DNA from: Diaporthe sp. PMI_573
Taxonomy: Eukaryota > Ascomycota > Sordariomycetes > Diaporthales > Diaporthaceae
Assembly: GCA_021399435.1 (NCBI GenBank)
Contig: JAJTUP010000020.1
Span: 496,001 to 560,000, forward strand
Length of the DNA: 64,000 bases
Direction: 5' to 3'
Positions 34,642 to 45,380 of this stretch are shown here, piece after piece; position 1 is the first letter of the stretch; each line of letters begins with the position of its first letter. Both the position numbers and the translations under genes were made by a program. The notes below the pieces were generated by a model that searched no databases, had not been told where the DNA came from, and saw nothing but the letters and a program-made list of their open reading frames with translations.

Positions 34642-35886
34642 ATGGTTTCCACCACCACAAACCCCGACTCGGAACTCTTCTGCTCCGTGTCCTCAACTCA
34701 AAAAGTGCCCGAACGCCACCCCTCGACATTGATTCCCGGTGGACATGCATCCCCATTGCGACACCCAACCGTACTCAGGCCCGGCGCTGGCAACCATCAT
34801 GCTCGTAAACCAAGCTCAGAAACACCAAAGACGCCAGCTCAGCACCACCAGCGAACTCCATCCACAACGCCAAAGCCTGCATACAAGGCATACTCGCCCC
34901 CAGCAACGCCACAAGACCCTCGCGCTTCGGTAGTAGCTGATGAAATAGAGGGTTTCTTCACCGCCCTCGACATCCAGCCCCTCCACATCAAAAAGCAAGA
35001 CGCCATCTCCAGCCCATCCAGCGCGGGCTCCGGAAGGGCATCACCAGATATCCAGCGGTGCGCCTCCCCGCCACTGCCGCCAAAAGTCAAGCTCGAGGAG
35101 CCACAACAACAGTTGTCTCCCCCTGCCGAGGTCTCACCAGCATCGGAGCCCGAGACAAAGGTGCAGGACGAAGATTCTGATTCGGACCTGCCTCCTGCAT
35201 ACGACGAGTCCGAACGCGTGCAGGCGCCTCCGGAGAAGCCAGCCGCCACAACAGAGACCCAAGAGCCTGAGGAGCCCGCGAGCACCAGCACCCCTACCCT
35301 CGCTAGCAGCGCTGCTATGTCCGCCGCGAAAGTCGGTGGCTCAGTCGCTGGGGTTGACACCGACGAGGCGGCGGCCAAAGACACGACGGAGGAGGCCAAG
35401 CCAGAAACCCAAGCAGACAGCGAGGAGTCCACAACAGAAGAACAACCCCAGCAAACAATCGAGGACGCAAGCCCAACCGACGCCTCACCACCACCTCTGC
35501 CCCCACGCCCCACGGCGTCCACCTCCACAACGCCCCAGCCAGACACAGCCGCCCAGATGCCCGGCGCATTCCCCCCTCCACCAAGGCGAAGCCCGTCACC
35601 AAAGGGCCACTCATCATCCTCCTCGTACTCGAAGATGACCTACATCCCCGGCGCCGCGGCAACCTCCGCCACCGCAGTCGGCGCGGCGGTCGCGATCCCG
35701 TCGACGGACTTTGCGCACGGCGGGCTCGCGCACGCGCGCAAGGCGCTGGGCCAGCGCGTCAGCCACCTGATTGACAAGGCGAAGGAGCACCACGAGGCGA
35801 GGAAGGGGGCTGCGGCGTCGCGGGGTGGGGCTGAGGAGGGGAAAAAGGAGAATGTGATGGTTGTTGCGCCGATGATTGGGGCGTGA
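34642..35886 (+). CDS. Intrinsically disordered Pro/Ser/Glu-rich protein with PY motif
   Basis: A single exon of 414 codons, starting at the ATG of MVSTTTNPDSE; the longer frame upstream lacks an ATG. Almost the whole chain is low complexity, rich in Pro, Ser, Thr, Ala and Glu, so probably disordered. Visible short motifs are LPPAYDES (a PPxY ligand for WW domains, as in Rsp5/Nedd4 adaptors) and PPPLPPRP (SH3-type proline motif). Near the C terminus a short alanine-rich hydrophobic stretch (AAATSATAVGAAVAI) precedes a basic helix (KALGQRVSHLIDKAKEHHEARKG). A role as a trafficking or ubiquitin-ligase adaptor is possible but unproven. Confidence 0.65.
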   Translation: MVSTTTNPDSELFCSVSSTQKVPERHPSTLIPGGHASPLRHPTVLRPGAGNHHARKPSSETPKTPAQHHQRTPSTTPKPAYKAYSPPATPQDPRASVVADEIEGFFTALDIQPLHIKKQDAISSPSSAGSGRASPDIQRCASPPLPPKVKLEEPQQQLSPPAEVSPASEPETKVQDEDSDSDLPPAYDESERVQAPPEKPAATTETQEPEEPASTSTPTLASSAAMSAAKVGGSVAGVDTDEAAAKDTTEEAKPETQADSEESTTEEQPQQTIEDASPTDASPPPLPPRPTASTSTTPQPDTAAQMPGAFPPPPRRSPSPKGHSSSSSYSKMTYIPGAAATSATAVGAAVAIPSTDFAHGGLAHARKALGQRVSHLIDKAKEHHEARKGAAASRGGAEEGKKENVMVVAPMIGA

Positions 35887-36395
35887 TTTGGGGGGGGGGC
35901 AGATGAGGCGGGAGTCTTGAGACGGGCGGTCTGCGGACATCTGGATGTTGATGACGGCGTGGCTGCCACTTTTTCTTTTATCAATATATGACACAAGCGT
36001 AACGTAATACTTTAATATGATACCTCATAAGACCTGATATCCTTTCAAAGTCCTAAGTGAACCTTGGGTGCCTTTTGGAAACCAACAATAGAGACATCTT
36101 GCGTGTCGATTCAAATGGTTTGCGATCTCACATTAGCAGGTACTCAGGAAAGGTCGGATAATGAGTTCGGTGAGGAGCAGCGGTCGTAACCTCTCGGGGA
36201 CGTGTCTTCCTTTGATGAGCCAGCGTAAAAGGGCCCAAAACGTAGCACCATTAATGAGTTCCACTGATAGTATTTATACCTCTGGCACAAAATAAAACAG
36301 AATAAATATTACATCTTAACAGTGACTGTGGTACAGTGTACATGGAGTCTCGACTGGCGTACAACATGCTTTGCCGGCCCCTTTCATGCGTCAGC
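35887..36395. other. Intergenic region
   Basis: Convergent 3' flanks of the disordered protein (+) and the NTF2-like protein (-). I see no gene. Confidence 0.5.
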
Positions 36396-36875
36396 CTAAC
36401 ATGTCTGGCCCGTCGCCTCTATCTCCACAGCCTTCGCCGAATAGTTGAGGGTAGTGATCGGCTCGAGGACCTCGATGATATTCCGGATCTTGGTGCCATC
36501 CTCGGCAAAGTCCCAGAACCACGAAACCTCGATCAGGTACTCGCCCGTCCCGCACAGGCTGACCCTGTACTCGGAGAAGGCAGACGCCTTGAGCGATGCG
36601 ACATCTATTGAGGTGAAGAGAACGGTCCAGTTGGCAGTCTGGGTGACGCTCAGCTCGCTGGCCATTCCCGTCTCGTACGCCGTGTTGTTGAAGTAGAAGT
36701 CCCGCGGGAACCCGACGGCGTCGGTGAAGGTGTAGGGGCGCAGGTAGCGGCGGCAGTCCGGTGTGAGGGTGTTGGAGAGAACCGAGGGCCCGTCGTCGGG
36801 GGCCCGATTGTAGTCGGCGAAGAAGGTCTGGATGGTGCCCGCCATGGCGGCGTACAGGTTGCTTGGCTTGACCAT
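36396..36875 (-). CDS. NTF2-like (SnoaL-type) small protein, hypothetical
   Basis: A frame of 159 codons from the first in-frame ATG (MVKPSNLYAAMAGTIQTFF). The frame stays open about 24 codons upstream without an ATG, so an upstream exon is possible. The pattern of an N-terminal helix, then alternating strands ending in EVSWFWDFAEDGTKIRNIIE resembles NTF2-like/SnoaL alpha+beta barrels. These include small cyclases, isomerases and many fungal proteins without assigned function. There is one Asn-Thr-type glycosylation site near NNTAYE, but no clear signal peptide in this start choice. Function is unknown. Confidence 0.5.
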   Translation of the reverse strand: MVKPSNLYAAMAGTIQTFFADYNRAPDDGPSVLSNTLTPDCRRYLRPYTFTDAVGFPRDFYFNNTAYETGMASELSVTQTANWTVLFTSIDVASLKASAFSEYRVSLCGTGEYLIEVSWFWDFAEDGTKIRNIIEVLEPITTLNYSAKAVEIEATGQTC

Positions 36876-38058
36876 CTTCGTGACAGGGGTAGTGGACTCT
36901 GTTCCGGGGGAAATGCGGTCTGGGGACTTCAGGAAGCAGGATGCCAAAGTCAGGACGTGACGTGACGGGATGAAACGAGAGGCAGTGTAACGACCGGTCG
37001 ACGACGAAGATGGCCAAAGACCGTCCGGCGTGGACGTCGCTTCTGGGGAGGCGCCATCGTGCTCGCTTTTTGAACTATTTTCTTACATGTCCGTTGGAGG
37101 ATCGGAGATTGGCAACGCCCGGGCACGGTAGGCTTTGCCACGGGCACATATTCTCCCCGCCGCGGACCCCTGCCAAGGTGACTGAATGCAGCCAGGGTCG
37201 ACCCATGTCCCGAGTGCCAATCTTGTCGTGGGGAGCCACTCAGCGGGTGTTGTTGCCCCAGCTGTACCCCTGGCAAGGTAAACATTCATCCATGCTTAGA
37301 GGGTGAGGGATCACTGAGGGTGTAGCCATTTTCCCTCTGTAAGATGTGGTGTGGCAACTCTACACTCTGGTGCTGAGAAAGGCGACAGCTTCAGCTCTGG
37401 ACAGAAGAAGTGAAAAGGCGACCAGGGGTCATCATCAAAACTTCTCATTCTGATCAGTACGGTTCAGTCAAAGCCGACGCGTAACTCTTGAGCTGGAAGT
37501 CCACCAATCCGCCATTTTCAGGCGTTTGCATATCAGTCTGCAATACATACCTACTCTCAACCCTTCCCAGGTGCCCTGGTGGTCGATTTTAAGACAAACA
37601 GGAGGAGTGTTGGTCAGAAGCTTAGCACTCTGCCACACCTGTCTTACTCTACCTAGGTAGTACTAGTGCTGACACCGGATGACCCAGTACCTGCAATGCA
37701 CCTAATTGTCGGGTAGATGCTGTGTAACAATCCAGCCTTGAGATGTTTTGGCTTGGTTAAAACTGCATGGCGATGGCGTCAAAAACTCGAGCATTTGAGC
37801 GACAAAATTGTGCAACAATAGACTCCACCGCGTTTAGAGTCTCGCTGACGTCATGTTTTTAATGCACGATGGCATCAACTCTAAATTTCCAAGCTGACAA
37901 ATCGACGCCTGAGTCGAGCATAAAACCTTCACCAGCAAGTCGGTCCCTGCCAAGTCTCCCTTGTATGTGAAAGAACGATCACTAAACAACAACCTTTTCT
38001 GTTTATCAATTCCTCCGACAATCACTTATAAACTACATACTACTAGAAATCCAACACA
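36876..38058. other. Intergenic region
   Basis: A divergent upstream region for the NTF2-like protein (-) and the medium-chain reductase (+). A TATA-like ACTTATAAAC lies near 38023-38032. Open frames here are short and featureless. Confidence 0.4.
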
Positions 38059-39129
38059 ATGGGCGTTCCTGACACCTTCAAAGCTGCCATCGTTCCCGAG
38101 CCCGGCGCCCAGCACGTGGTCCAGGACCGTTCCCTGCCAGCGCTGGAGGCCGGCGAGGTCGCCATCAAGGTCACTGCCACTGCGATCAACCCGGTCGACT
38201 GGAAGATCCGCGACTACAAGGTCTTCATCAAGGACTACCCGGCCGTCCTGGGCAGCGACGCAGCAGGCGAGATCGCCGCCGTGGGATCAGGCGTGACCAG
38301 CCTCAAGGAGGGAGACCGCGTCTTCTTCCAGGGCATCATCGGCAGATATGACTTCTCCACCTTCCAGCAGTACGTCAAGATGCCCGCGGAGCTCGTGGCC
38401 AAGACCCCCAAGAGCATCTCGGACGACCAGGCCGGCGGCATCTCGCTCGCCACCGTCGCGGTCATGACGGGCTTCTACGACAAGAGCGGGCACGGGCTGA
38501 CCGCCCCCTGGGCCGAGGGCGGCGAGCAGGCCGGCAAGGGCAAGGGTGTCGTCATCCTCGGCGGCAGCTCCTCGGTCGGGCAGTACGCCGTCCAGCTGGC
38601 CAAGATCTCCGGGTTCGACAAGATCGTCACCAACGCCAGCGCCAGGCATATCGACCACCTCAAGGCCCTGGGCGCCGACGTCGTCCTCGACCGCGCGACC
38701 CAGAACAGCGAGGAGGACTTCAAGGCCGCCCTGGGAGGTTTGCCGCTCGCCTTTGTGTACGACTCCATCTCCGACAAGGACACCCAGATCCTGGGGGTCA
38801 AGGTCCTCGCTGCCACCAAGACCGAGAACAGCCACGTCATTGTCGTCCAGGCCGTCAACGCCGAGGCGTCCGAGCTGGGCCAGTCGCTCGAGCCCAAGTC
38901 TGTCATCAAGCAGGTTCTGGGCCTCGGTAGCGCACCTAACCTGCGCTATCTTAGCGAGCCTCTGTGCAAGCACCTCGGTGGTGAGGACGGGTACATCGCC
39001 AAGGGGCGTTTTGTGCCAAACAGGCCTCTTGTTATCAGCGGTGGCCTGGCCAACATTGAGGAGGCTCTGGCGAAGAACAAGAAGGGCGTGTCTGGTGAGA
39101 AGGTCATCATCCGCCCTTTTGATGCTTAG
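38059..39129 (+). CDS. Medium-chain dehydrogenase/reductase (TOXD/trans-enoyl-reductase-like)
   Basis: A single exon of 356 codons. Conserved blocks of the zinc-independent MDR group are visible: TAINPVDWKIRDY, LGSDAAGEIAAVGSGV, KEGDRVFFQG, then the Rossmann nucleotide-binding segment GVVILGGSSSVGQYAVQLAK near residues 165-185. The catalytic-zinc and structural-zinc cysteines of classical alcohol dehydrogenases are absent. This pattern matches fungal enoyl reductase-like proteins such as TOXD/LovC-type partners and quinone oxidoreductases, which transfer hydride from NADPH. No polyketide synthase is present in the window, so a stand-alone role is more likely. Strong codon bias toward C/G-ending codons suggests good expression. 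Confidence 0.9.
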   Translation: MGVPDTFKAAIVPEPGAQHVVQDRSLPALEAGEVAIKVTATAINPVDWKIRDYKVFIKDYPAVLGSDAAGEIAAVGSGVTSLKEGDRVFFQGIIGRYDFSTFQQYVKMPAELVAKTPKSISDDQAGGISLATVAVMTGFYDKSGHGLTAPWAEGGEQAGKGKGVVILGGSSSVGQYAVQLAKISGFDKIVTNASARHIDHLKALGADVVLDRATQNSEEDFKAALGGLPLAFVYDSISDKDTQILGVKVLAATKTENSHVIVVQAVNAEASELGQSLEPKSVIKQVLGLGSAPNLRYLSEPLCKHLGGEDGYIAKGRFVPNRPLVISGGLANIEEALAKNKKGVSGEKVIIRPFDA

Positions 39130-40019
39130 GCTTCTGGGCTGCGCTCTGTATACTCGAAGCACGTAGGCAACCGTCGGACCAATTCTAAGGAAAAGCACTG
39201 CAGAACTCGTGGAGGACAATACGGCATGACAGACCGAACTAAAACTAGGTGTTGTATCTATAAAATCAAAAGCGAATTGTTTGTCAATCCTTCAACGATT
39301 GCCTGACTCGTACGAAAGTCACTGATGTTGTTCCGCTATGAGCTGCCAACATCCGGATCAATTTGGTCTTAGCAGGCTCCCCTGGATGAGTAAGAGAGCA
39401 GATCGCTCTGAAGGCCAGTCACTACCACAGCAGGGCAGAATGGCCTAGAAAGATGGCCGTGGCCCGGTATTGCACCGTCAGCACCTTGGCAACAGCGGGG
39501 TCGGGAATTACAGTGGCCCTTGAGACCTCGTGTTTGAGCCCTGGCCGGATGACTGAGATACAATGTGGGGTTGCATTTTGACACTTTTCCACAGGAAAGC
39601 TTATTGTGCAAATCGTTGGCCTCATCGCCCCATGAAATTGTGGCCGAGCCGCAGCCGCAGCCGTTGTAGCACATGCTTCACTGGATGCATGTTGAATGCT
39701 GGGGCCGGATCTGCAGGTCGGCGCATCGCCCTGGGGCTTGTAGGCAGCAAAGCGGGCTGAGGCCGGTCGGCGGGCTCCCTCATGCAAGCTCATGCAGGCA
39801 GAATGTGGTTTTGTCCTATAAGAACTAATAGCGAGCCACCCCTGAACCCGACCGATTTTTCGGACAACGTCACCTCATCGGACCCGTTTGACCTCTCGAT
39901 CAGGCTCCTACGACCCCTCGTTGGATATATCAAGGGCCCTCATCGATCACAGACAGTGGTGAAAAGGGGCTCGGTTGTAATTTGAAAGTCCCAAACCATC
40001 CCGGAAGAGGATAGCCAAC
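39130..40019. other. Intergenic region
   Basis: I see no supported gene or repeat in this stretch. Confidence 0.5.
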
Positions 40020-41639
40020 ATGACGTCCAAGCTCCTCGAGGTCCCAGCGGAGATCCTGGCGTGCATCGCGGGTGAGCTGGACATCGAGCACTATGGCAAC
40101 CTCCGCCTTGCAAACAGACAAGTGCACGACTACACATTCCCATACTTCGCGAAGAAGTTCTTTGGCCGCAGGAAATTCTTCCGCGGCTACCTGAGCTTGA
40201 GCACTTTACTCTCCATTTCCGAGTCGCGCCTGAGCCCCTACCTGGAGACCCTGATCCTCGGCATCGAGCTGCTAGAGTTCGGCCCGCCCGGCGACGCACC
40301 GAATGTCTCCAAGGAGGCGTACTACAAGGCATACGCCGACCAGACGAGCATGCTGGCGTCCGGGTGGGACCGCGACACACTTATCGACGCGCTGCGGAAT
40401 CTACCCAACCTCAAGGGCGTGGGCGTCGAGTCCTTTGACGACCGTGAGATCTGGGACTTTGACGAGAACCGGCCGAACTCGGTCATCGAGGGTGGGTACG
40501 GCCTCAAGACTCTGCTCAGGAGCCTGGGGTACGAGGCAGGCAGGCCGCCCAACCAGGCCTCGCCGGTCACGCAATGGGTCACCGCCGTGCAGACGCTCCT
40601 GGGCGCCGCGGCAAAGTCGGGTGCGAAGCCCAAGAGCTTCAGCGTCACAGGGAAGTCTATAAATAGGTCCTATTTGCCAGCTGAGGCTTTCGGCGTGGAC
40701 GACGACGCGTTTAATGTCCCGTCATTGCTGGAGCAGACCCTGGTGCCGGTCATCGAGGGCCTAGAGGAGCTCGACCTTGAGGTGTACAACAGGATGCTCT
40801 ACCCCACGCCAGATGACCCTGCAACCTGCAGGACATGCCACCTCCGTCGGTTCCTAGGCATTCCGAAGAAGTTGGAGAAGCTGCGGATCGCACGGCTCAC
40901 GGGCAGCATGACGGCCCTCGAGAACTCGGAGGAAAGGGGCGGGTTCTGGACATGGCTGGGCTGGAGCCCGAAGGGAAAGGGCAAGGCGGTGGCCGACGAC
41001 GCCGACGACGAGGACGAAGAAGACAGCAACGGCGAAGACCAGCAGTGGCAATGGGACATGACGCCAACAAACGCCGCAAACACCCTCACCTCCCCGCCGC
41101 CAATCTCGCTCCCTCACCTCCGCGAGCTGCACCTCGCCAGCCAGGACATCCTGTCCGCGAACCTGACGCGGCTCCTCAACAAGGTCGCCCCCACGCTGGT
41201 GAAGCTAGACCTGCACGAGGTGAACCTGCGCGACCGGGTCGCGGAGATCGAGGCCATCCAGAACAACGACGAGACCAATGACGACGAGCCGGCCGACGAG
41301 GTGCGCACCGAGGTGGACCTGTGGATCGCGCTGGTCGGCAGGCTCGCGGCCATGCCGTGCGACGAGCTGCGCGAGGTTAACATCTCGGGCTTCGGCGGGC
41401 TGGGCAGCTGGCACCTCAACAAGTTCGCCGACGGCGTCGCGGCGGTGCCCGACTCGGTCTACTTCCGGGTGCTCAAGATCACGGGGGAGGACTCGTACGA
41501 GAGCCAGGCTGAGTTCTCGTACAAGGGGCCTGATGTGAAGGGGGCGCTGGGATGGCTGGCGGATGATTTGCGTGCTGCTGTTCGGGATGGGCGGCATGTG
41601 TTTGTGTCGGAGCCGTCCAAGAGGAGGAACAGCTTTTGA
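40020..41639 (+). CDS. F-box-like protein with leucine-rich segments
   Basis: A single exon of 539 codons. The N terminus (LLEVPAEILACIAGELDIEHYGNLRLANRQVH) fits an F-box, which recruits substrates to SCF ubiquitin ligases through Skp1. The rest has leucine-spaced segments such as LEELDLEVYN, LEKLRIARLTGSM, LRELHLASQDI and LVKLDLHEVNL, consistent with irregular leucine-rich repeats. A low-complexity acidic insert (DDADDEDEEDSNGEDQ) interrupts the middle. Such proteins are numerous and variable in filamentous ascomycetes. The target is unknown. Confidence 0.75.
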   Translation: MTSKLLEVPAEILACIAGELDIEHYGNLRLANRQVHDYTFPYFAKKFFGRRKFFRGYLSLSTLLSISESRLSPYLETLILGIELLEFGPPGDAPNVSKEAYYKAYADQTSMLASGWDRDTLIDALRNLPNLKGVGVESFDDREIWDFDENRPNSVIEGGYGLKTLLRSLGYEAGRPPNQASPVTQWVTAVQTLLGAAAKSGAKPKSFSVTGKSINRSYLPAEAFGVDDDAFNVPSLLEQTLVPVIEGLEELDLEVYNRMLYPTPDDPATCRTCHLRRFLGIPKKLEKLRIARLTGSMTALENSEERGGFWTWLGWSPKGKGKAVADDADDEDEEDSNGEDQQWQWDMTPTNAANTLTSPPPISLPHLRELHLASQDILSANLTRLLNKVAPTLVKLDLHEVNLRDRVAEIEAIQNNDETNDDEPADEVRTEVDLWIALVGRLAAMPCDELREVNISGFGGLGSWHLNKFADGVAAVPDSVYFRVLKITGEDSYESQAEFSYKGPDVKGALGWLADDLRAAVRDGRHVFVSEPSKRRNSF

Positions 41640-42379
41640 TCGAGCAGGGTGTACTCGTTGCAACCAGGAAGTCATTATGTGAGGGACAAAACCGCATTGC
41701 GGGGGTTTGGGCGCATCCACTTTCCTCTGTATTTGAACTGTTCTAAGTTGACGCTGGGGATATACTTGGATGCTATTGAACGTAGACCACGATTTTATGA
41801 TAATGGCTTTCCGATTGACGCCACACGATCAAGTTGATATTGCCACCTCTCAAAGTGTGACAATCCCGCATGGACTGAGTCTATTCAACAGCTTTGCCCA
41901 TTCCGGCGGACCGATCAACCCCTAGTGGGTAGTGTTATTCAAGTAGGCATGAATATTACACGACATTGTAAGTCTCGCAATTCGAGGGATGACCCCTTCT
42001 TTTCTTCTTCTTCTTCTTTTTCTGTCAGGGCTGGAAAGAGGAGTGGGCGGAGTTTACCAGACAATAGTTAGCTTTCCAAGTCGCGCCGTAATTCGACGTC
42101 ATATCCCATCTGATTGATGGATACGTTATCAGGATATCCGGGTTCTTTCATGTCCCGTGTCTTTGTGGGCATACCGTTTTCAGAATGGCGTGGCACACCA
42201 GCCGCCCTGGATTTGATGCGTGCCGGGCTTTCTTGCCACTGTAGTTTGATTGAAATCTTTACTCATTGAACTCTAGTTCTCATCATCGAAATTTACTGTA
42301 CTTAGTAAAGAACTTGCTGCGAACATTTCACCACTCCCTCGCACAAGCACGTCCATGGTACAGACCCTAGGAACTCGGT
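41640..42379. other. Intergenic region
   Basis: Contains a TTC/TTTC microsatellite-like pyrimidine tract near 41999-42021. No gene is supported. Confidence 0.5.
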
Positions 42380-43749
42380 ATGGTTACGCGGTCGGCGAAG
42401 GAGGCCAAGAAGGCCACTAGTTTCTTTGACTTTGGCCCATCAGATATAGGCGGCAGAATATTAAAGCGAAAAAAACAAGATGCCGACGATCTTGAACAGG
42501 AGCTGGCAAGGCCGTCCAAATCAGACTACAACCAAGTCCGCAAGGCGCTAATAATTGCCCGGTGGGATGCAAAGCGGAAAGAGACTGAGTTAGAAGAAAA
42601 GATACGCGAGTTGAATGAGAAAGATCGCCTTATAACAGACCGAGAATACCAGCTGCTCAAATGCAGCGAGGTACAAGACAAAATACGAGAGGCACAAGAT
42701 GGAGGTTCGGTGCTGAGAAAGATAGACCACGACAAGGAAGCGGGAGATGACACTCCTCAGGATATGTCAGGAGAGAAGGTAGATGGGGGCGGTCAGGAAC
42801 CAAAAGGGATCGTTCGGGAGATGTCAGTGATATTGAGAAACATGATTCACAAGTTCGCGGATAAGTACTTTTCTGGGAAGCTCCGGCAACCTTCGACTGC
42901 TCAGCTTGGGGCTGGTTGGGCTCATCAGTACATGCAAGCCACTACACCGGTACGGGAGACTTACATGAACTATCTCCGCTCAGAAAGAAGGTGCCCAATG
43001 ATAATTGAGGCATTTGTATGGAGGTTCATCTGTGGCGAAATCTTCAATGGTGCACCTTGGAGTGGCAGCGAGGAAATGCGTGGCCATGTATGCGGCTTAC
43101 AGACCTTATTAACCAAATGTAAGTGAACAATATCCTGATAAGTGTATCTGATACAAGTCTGACCGTATTCAACACAATTCACAACTCTCCAGACTCAGGT
43201 ACCGATCGGATGCGAAATTATCAACGGTGGAAGATGCAAACTTCCAAACTAGTCCTAGAGATCTGCGAAGCCAGCGCCACTCAGGCAGACTTCCACCTCC
43301 TTCATCTGGAGCGGCATTTCGCAAATGCAATCAGCGAAGTCATCATTCCCTTCATGAGGTCAAGTCTCGTTGGACATAGCGAAGCCCTCATCCAGATCAT
43401 TCATCAAGCCGTCAACCTCGACAAGATGATCAGCAAACAGCACGCACACTACACCTGGTCTTTCAGCCCAGATATGATCGAATCACCATTGAATTTCAGC
43501 TTGGACCAAAAGAAAGTCATGAAGCTTCACCCAGACGAGAAGGGTGGATCGAAGCTTATAAAGGATACCAAAGTGAAAGTCTCCCTGGTGGTGGTACCGG
43601 GTCTGAAGCAGCGGGGTGACGACAACATCCCGACGGTGTCATTCGAAGAAGAGCGTTGGATTTTGCCAATTGAAGTTTCCTGTGTGAAGCCGAGACCACA
43701 GAACAAGTTTGGTCGAGCCAGGGAAGGCTCCGATTCGACCGTGGAATAG
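42380..43749 (+). CDS. Hypothetical coiled-coil protein, fungal-specific
   Basis: Two exons, 42380-43118 and 43193-43749, joined by a 74-bp intron (donor GTAAGT, acceptor CAG), give 431 residues. I do not recognise the family. Residues about 30-110 are highly charged and predicted to form a coiled coil (KRKETELEEKIRELNEKDRL). The central part has aromatic-rich segments (YMNYLRSERRCPMIIEAFVWRFICGEIF) found in uncharacterised fungal proteins. The C terminus is mixed and has no signal peptide or membrane segment, so it is probably nuclear or cytosolic. Confidence 0.65.
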
Positions 43750-44306
43750 CAATTCAGAAATTGAAGGTGTCTGGCCTGGACGAGATGTTGGTGTACTCAC
43801 ATGTGCACTCCGTAATGCATGAATTTCTGGATTTAGGCACCGCAATTGCAAATCTGAATTTTCACCACTGCTTTTCTGTATTCCATGAGAAACTTGTCCG
43901 CAGGCAAGGGATACTTCCAAGGAATCAATTGATTAATCCAAATTTGCTATTCGGCTACCGGGACATACGGGGGTATTTCTATGCTTTCTGTTATGAATTT
44001 GTATGCGAGACTTTTGCGAATATCATGAAGCTCATTTCCATCCTCATAATCCAAGATTCCAGATTTTGTTAATACCTAGGTAGCATCCAAGCCGACTAGG
44101 CGCGCCAATTGGAGCAAATTGGATGCAAGTGCTTACTGCCCACATAATGCCCAGACAACTAGTTGACCCTCGCCGAACCTTCGGCATGATGTGTAACCCC
44201 TCATACTTTCGAGGCATTTCTGTCATCAGGCATTCAAAAGTCCATGTAAACTTTGGACGAAAACAAAATAATTACACCTTCCATAGCACATAGGCCGATC
44301 TTCGTC
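43750..44306. other. Intergenic region
   Basis: A frame of 103 codons at 43761-44072 follows the previous stop without a convincing start or motif. I see no supported gene. Confidence 0.4.
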
Positions 44307-45095
44307 ATGTCAGGCGCCAACCACCCAAAACCTCAATACGATGCCTTCGCGACATCCTACGACCTGGTCTGGACAACCCCCGCCGTAGCTCCCCTCCTCC
44401 CGCTTCTGAAGTCGACCATCAGCTCTCTGGGCCCACTGACGGGCGCGTCGGTCTTGGATCTCGCAACCGGCACAGGAATCGGCCTGCGCCTCATGCGCGC
44501 CGCTGGTGCCTCCAAGCTGGTCGGCGTCGACATCTCACCCCAGATGCTCGAGATAGCCCAGGCGACGACACCGGGGGCCGTATTCCACACAGCGGACTGC
44601 AGCAAGCCTTTGGACGAGCTCGGGCTGGAAGCTCAGAGCTTTGACGTCGTGCTTGGCATCTGGCTGCTGAACCAGAGCCCTACTGCCGCTGAGCTGGGAG
44701 GAATGTGGGCCAACATTGCGAGATACCTCAAGCCCGGTGGCTCTTTTGTGGGCATCACTGAGAACCACAACATCGTGCACCCGGTGGGTGTGCAGACCTT
44801 TAAGTATGGTGCTAAGGAGAGCAACATCACGGAGCTTGAGAACGGACAGGGGTGGAGTGTGCACATTGAGTTCCAGACGGAACCGAAGATCGAAATCAAT
44901 GGGTTCAGGTTAAAGAAGGAGATTTTCGAGGCAGAGGCTAAGAATGCTGGGATGGGTGAGATTACTTACCATGCTCCAGGGATGGATCACGTACGAGAGA
45001 CATCTAGTGATGGAGGTGTGGAAGAGGAAGCGGGCTGGTGGGATGAGTTGCTGGAGGAGCCTCCGAACTTTGTCATAGTTGCACAGAAACTCTAA
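44307..45095 (+). CDS. SAM-dependent methyltransferase (class I)
   Basis: A single exon of 262 codons; the ATG at 44307 (MSGANHPKPQYDAFATSYDL) is used because the longer upstream frame has no ATG. Motif I is VLDLATGTGIGLRLM, an acidic residue in GVDISPQML binds the ribose of SAM, and motif post-I/IV is FDVVLGIWLLN followed by LKPGGSFVG. The fold is that of small-molecule methyltransferases similar to UbiE/toxin-tailoring types. The acceptor cannot be deduced. Confidence 0.88.
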   Translation: MSGANHPKPQYDAFATSYDLVWTTPAVAPLLPLLKSTISSLGPLTGASVLDLATGTGIGLRLMRAAGASKLVGVDISPQMLEIAQATTPGAVFHTADCSKPLDELGLEAQSFDVVLGIWLLNQSPTAAELGGMWANIARYLKPGGSFVGITENHNIVHPVGVQTFKYGAKESNITELENGQGWSVHIEFQTEPKIEINGFRLKKEIFEAEAKNAGMGEITYHAPGMDHVRETSSDGGVEEEAGWWDELLEEPPNFVIVAQKL

Positions 45096-45380
45096 CTGCG
45101 TCTTCCTCTATCCTCTTCAAGTCGGTATACTCAGATGTGCAGATGCCCACGATGGTTCGCAGAGGTATAAAATCTCCCATATTATTTTATTTATCATATT
45201 GCATCTCAAGCCGATGTTCATACAAGTTTTGAAGGCGAAACATACATGTGCCCTTCTTGAAGTCTAGCCTTGGACGTCAATGCATGGCTCCACTGCACTG
45301 CTCTTTAGATTCTTCTAGGTGCCTCCCCACATTTTGATCTTCGCACTTCAGGTAAGGCCGTTGGCCAGTACTGCTGCAAC

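Noticed and set aside
35315..35662. Frames within the disordered protein gene
   Set aside because: Low-complexity shadows in other frames.
38287..39219. Minus-strand frame of 310 codons opposite the medium-chain reductase
   Set aside because: Antisense shadow of a gene with clear family motifs.
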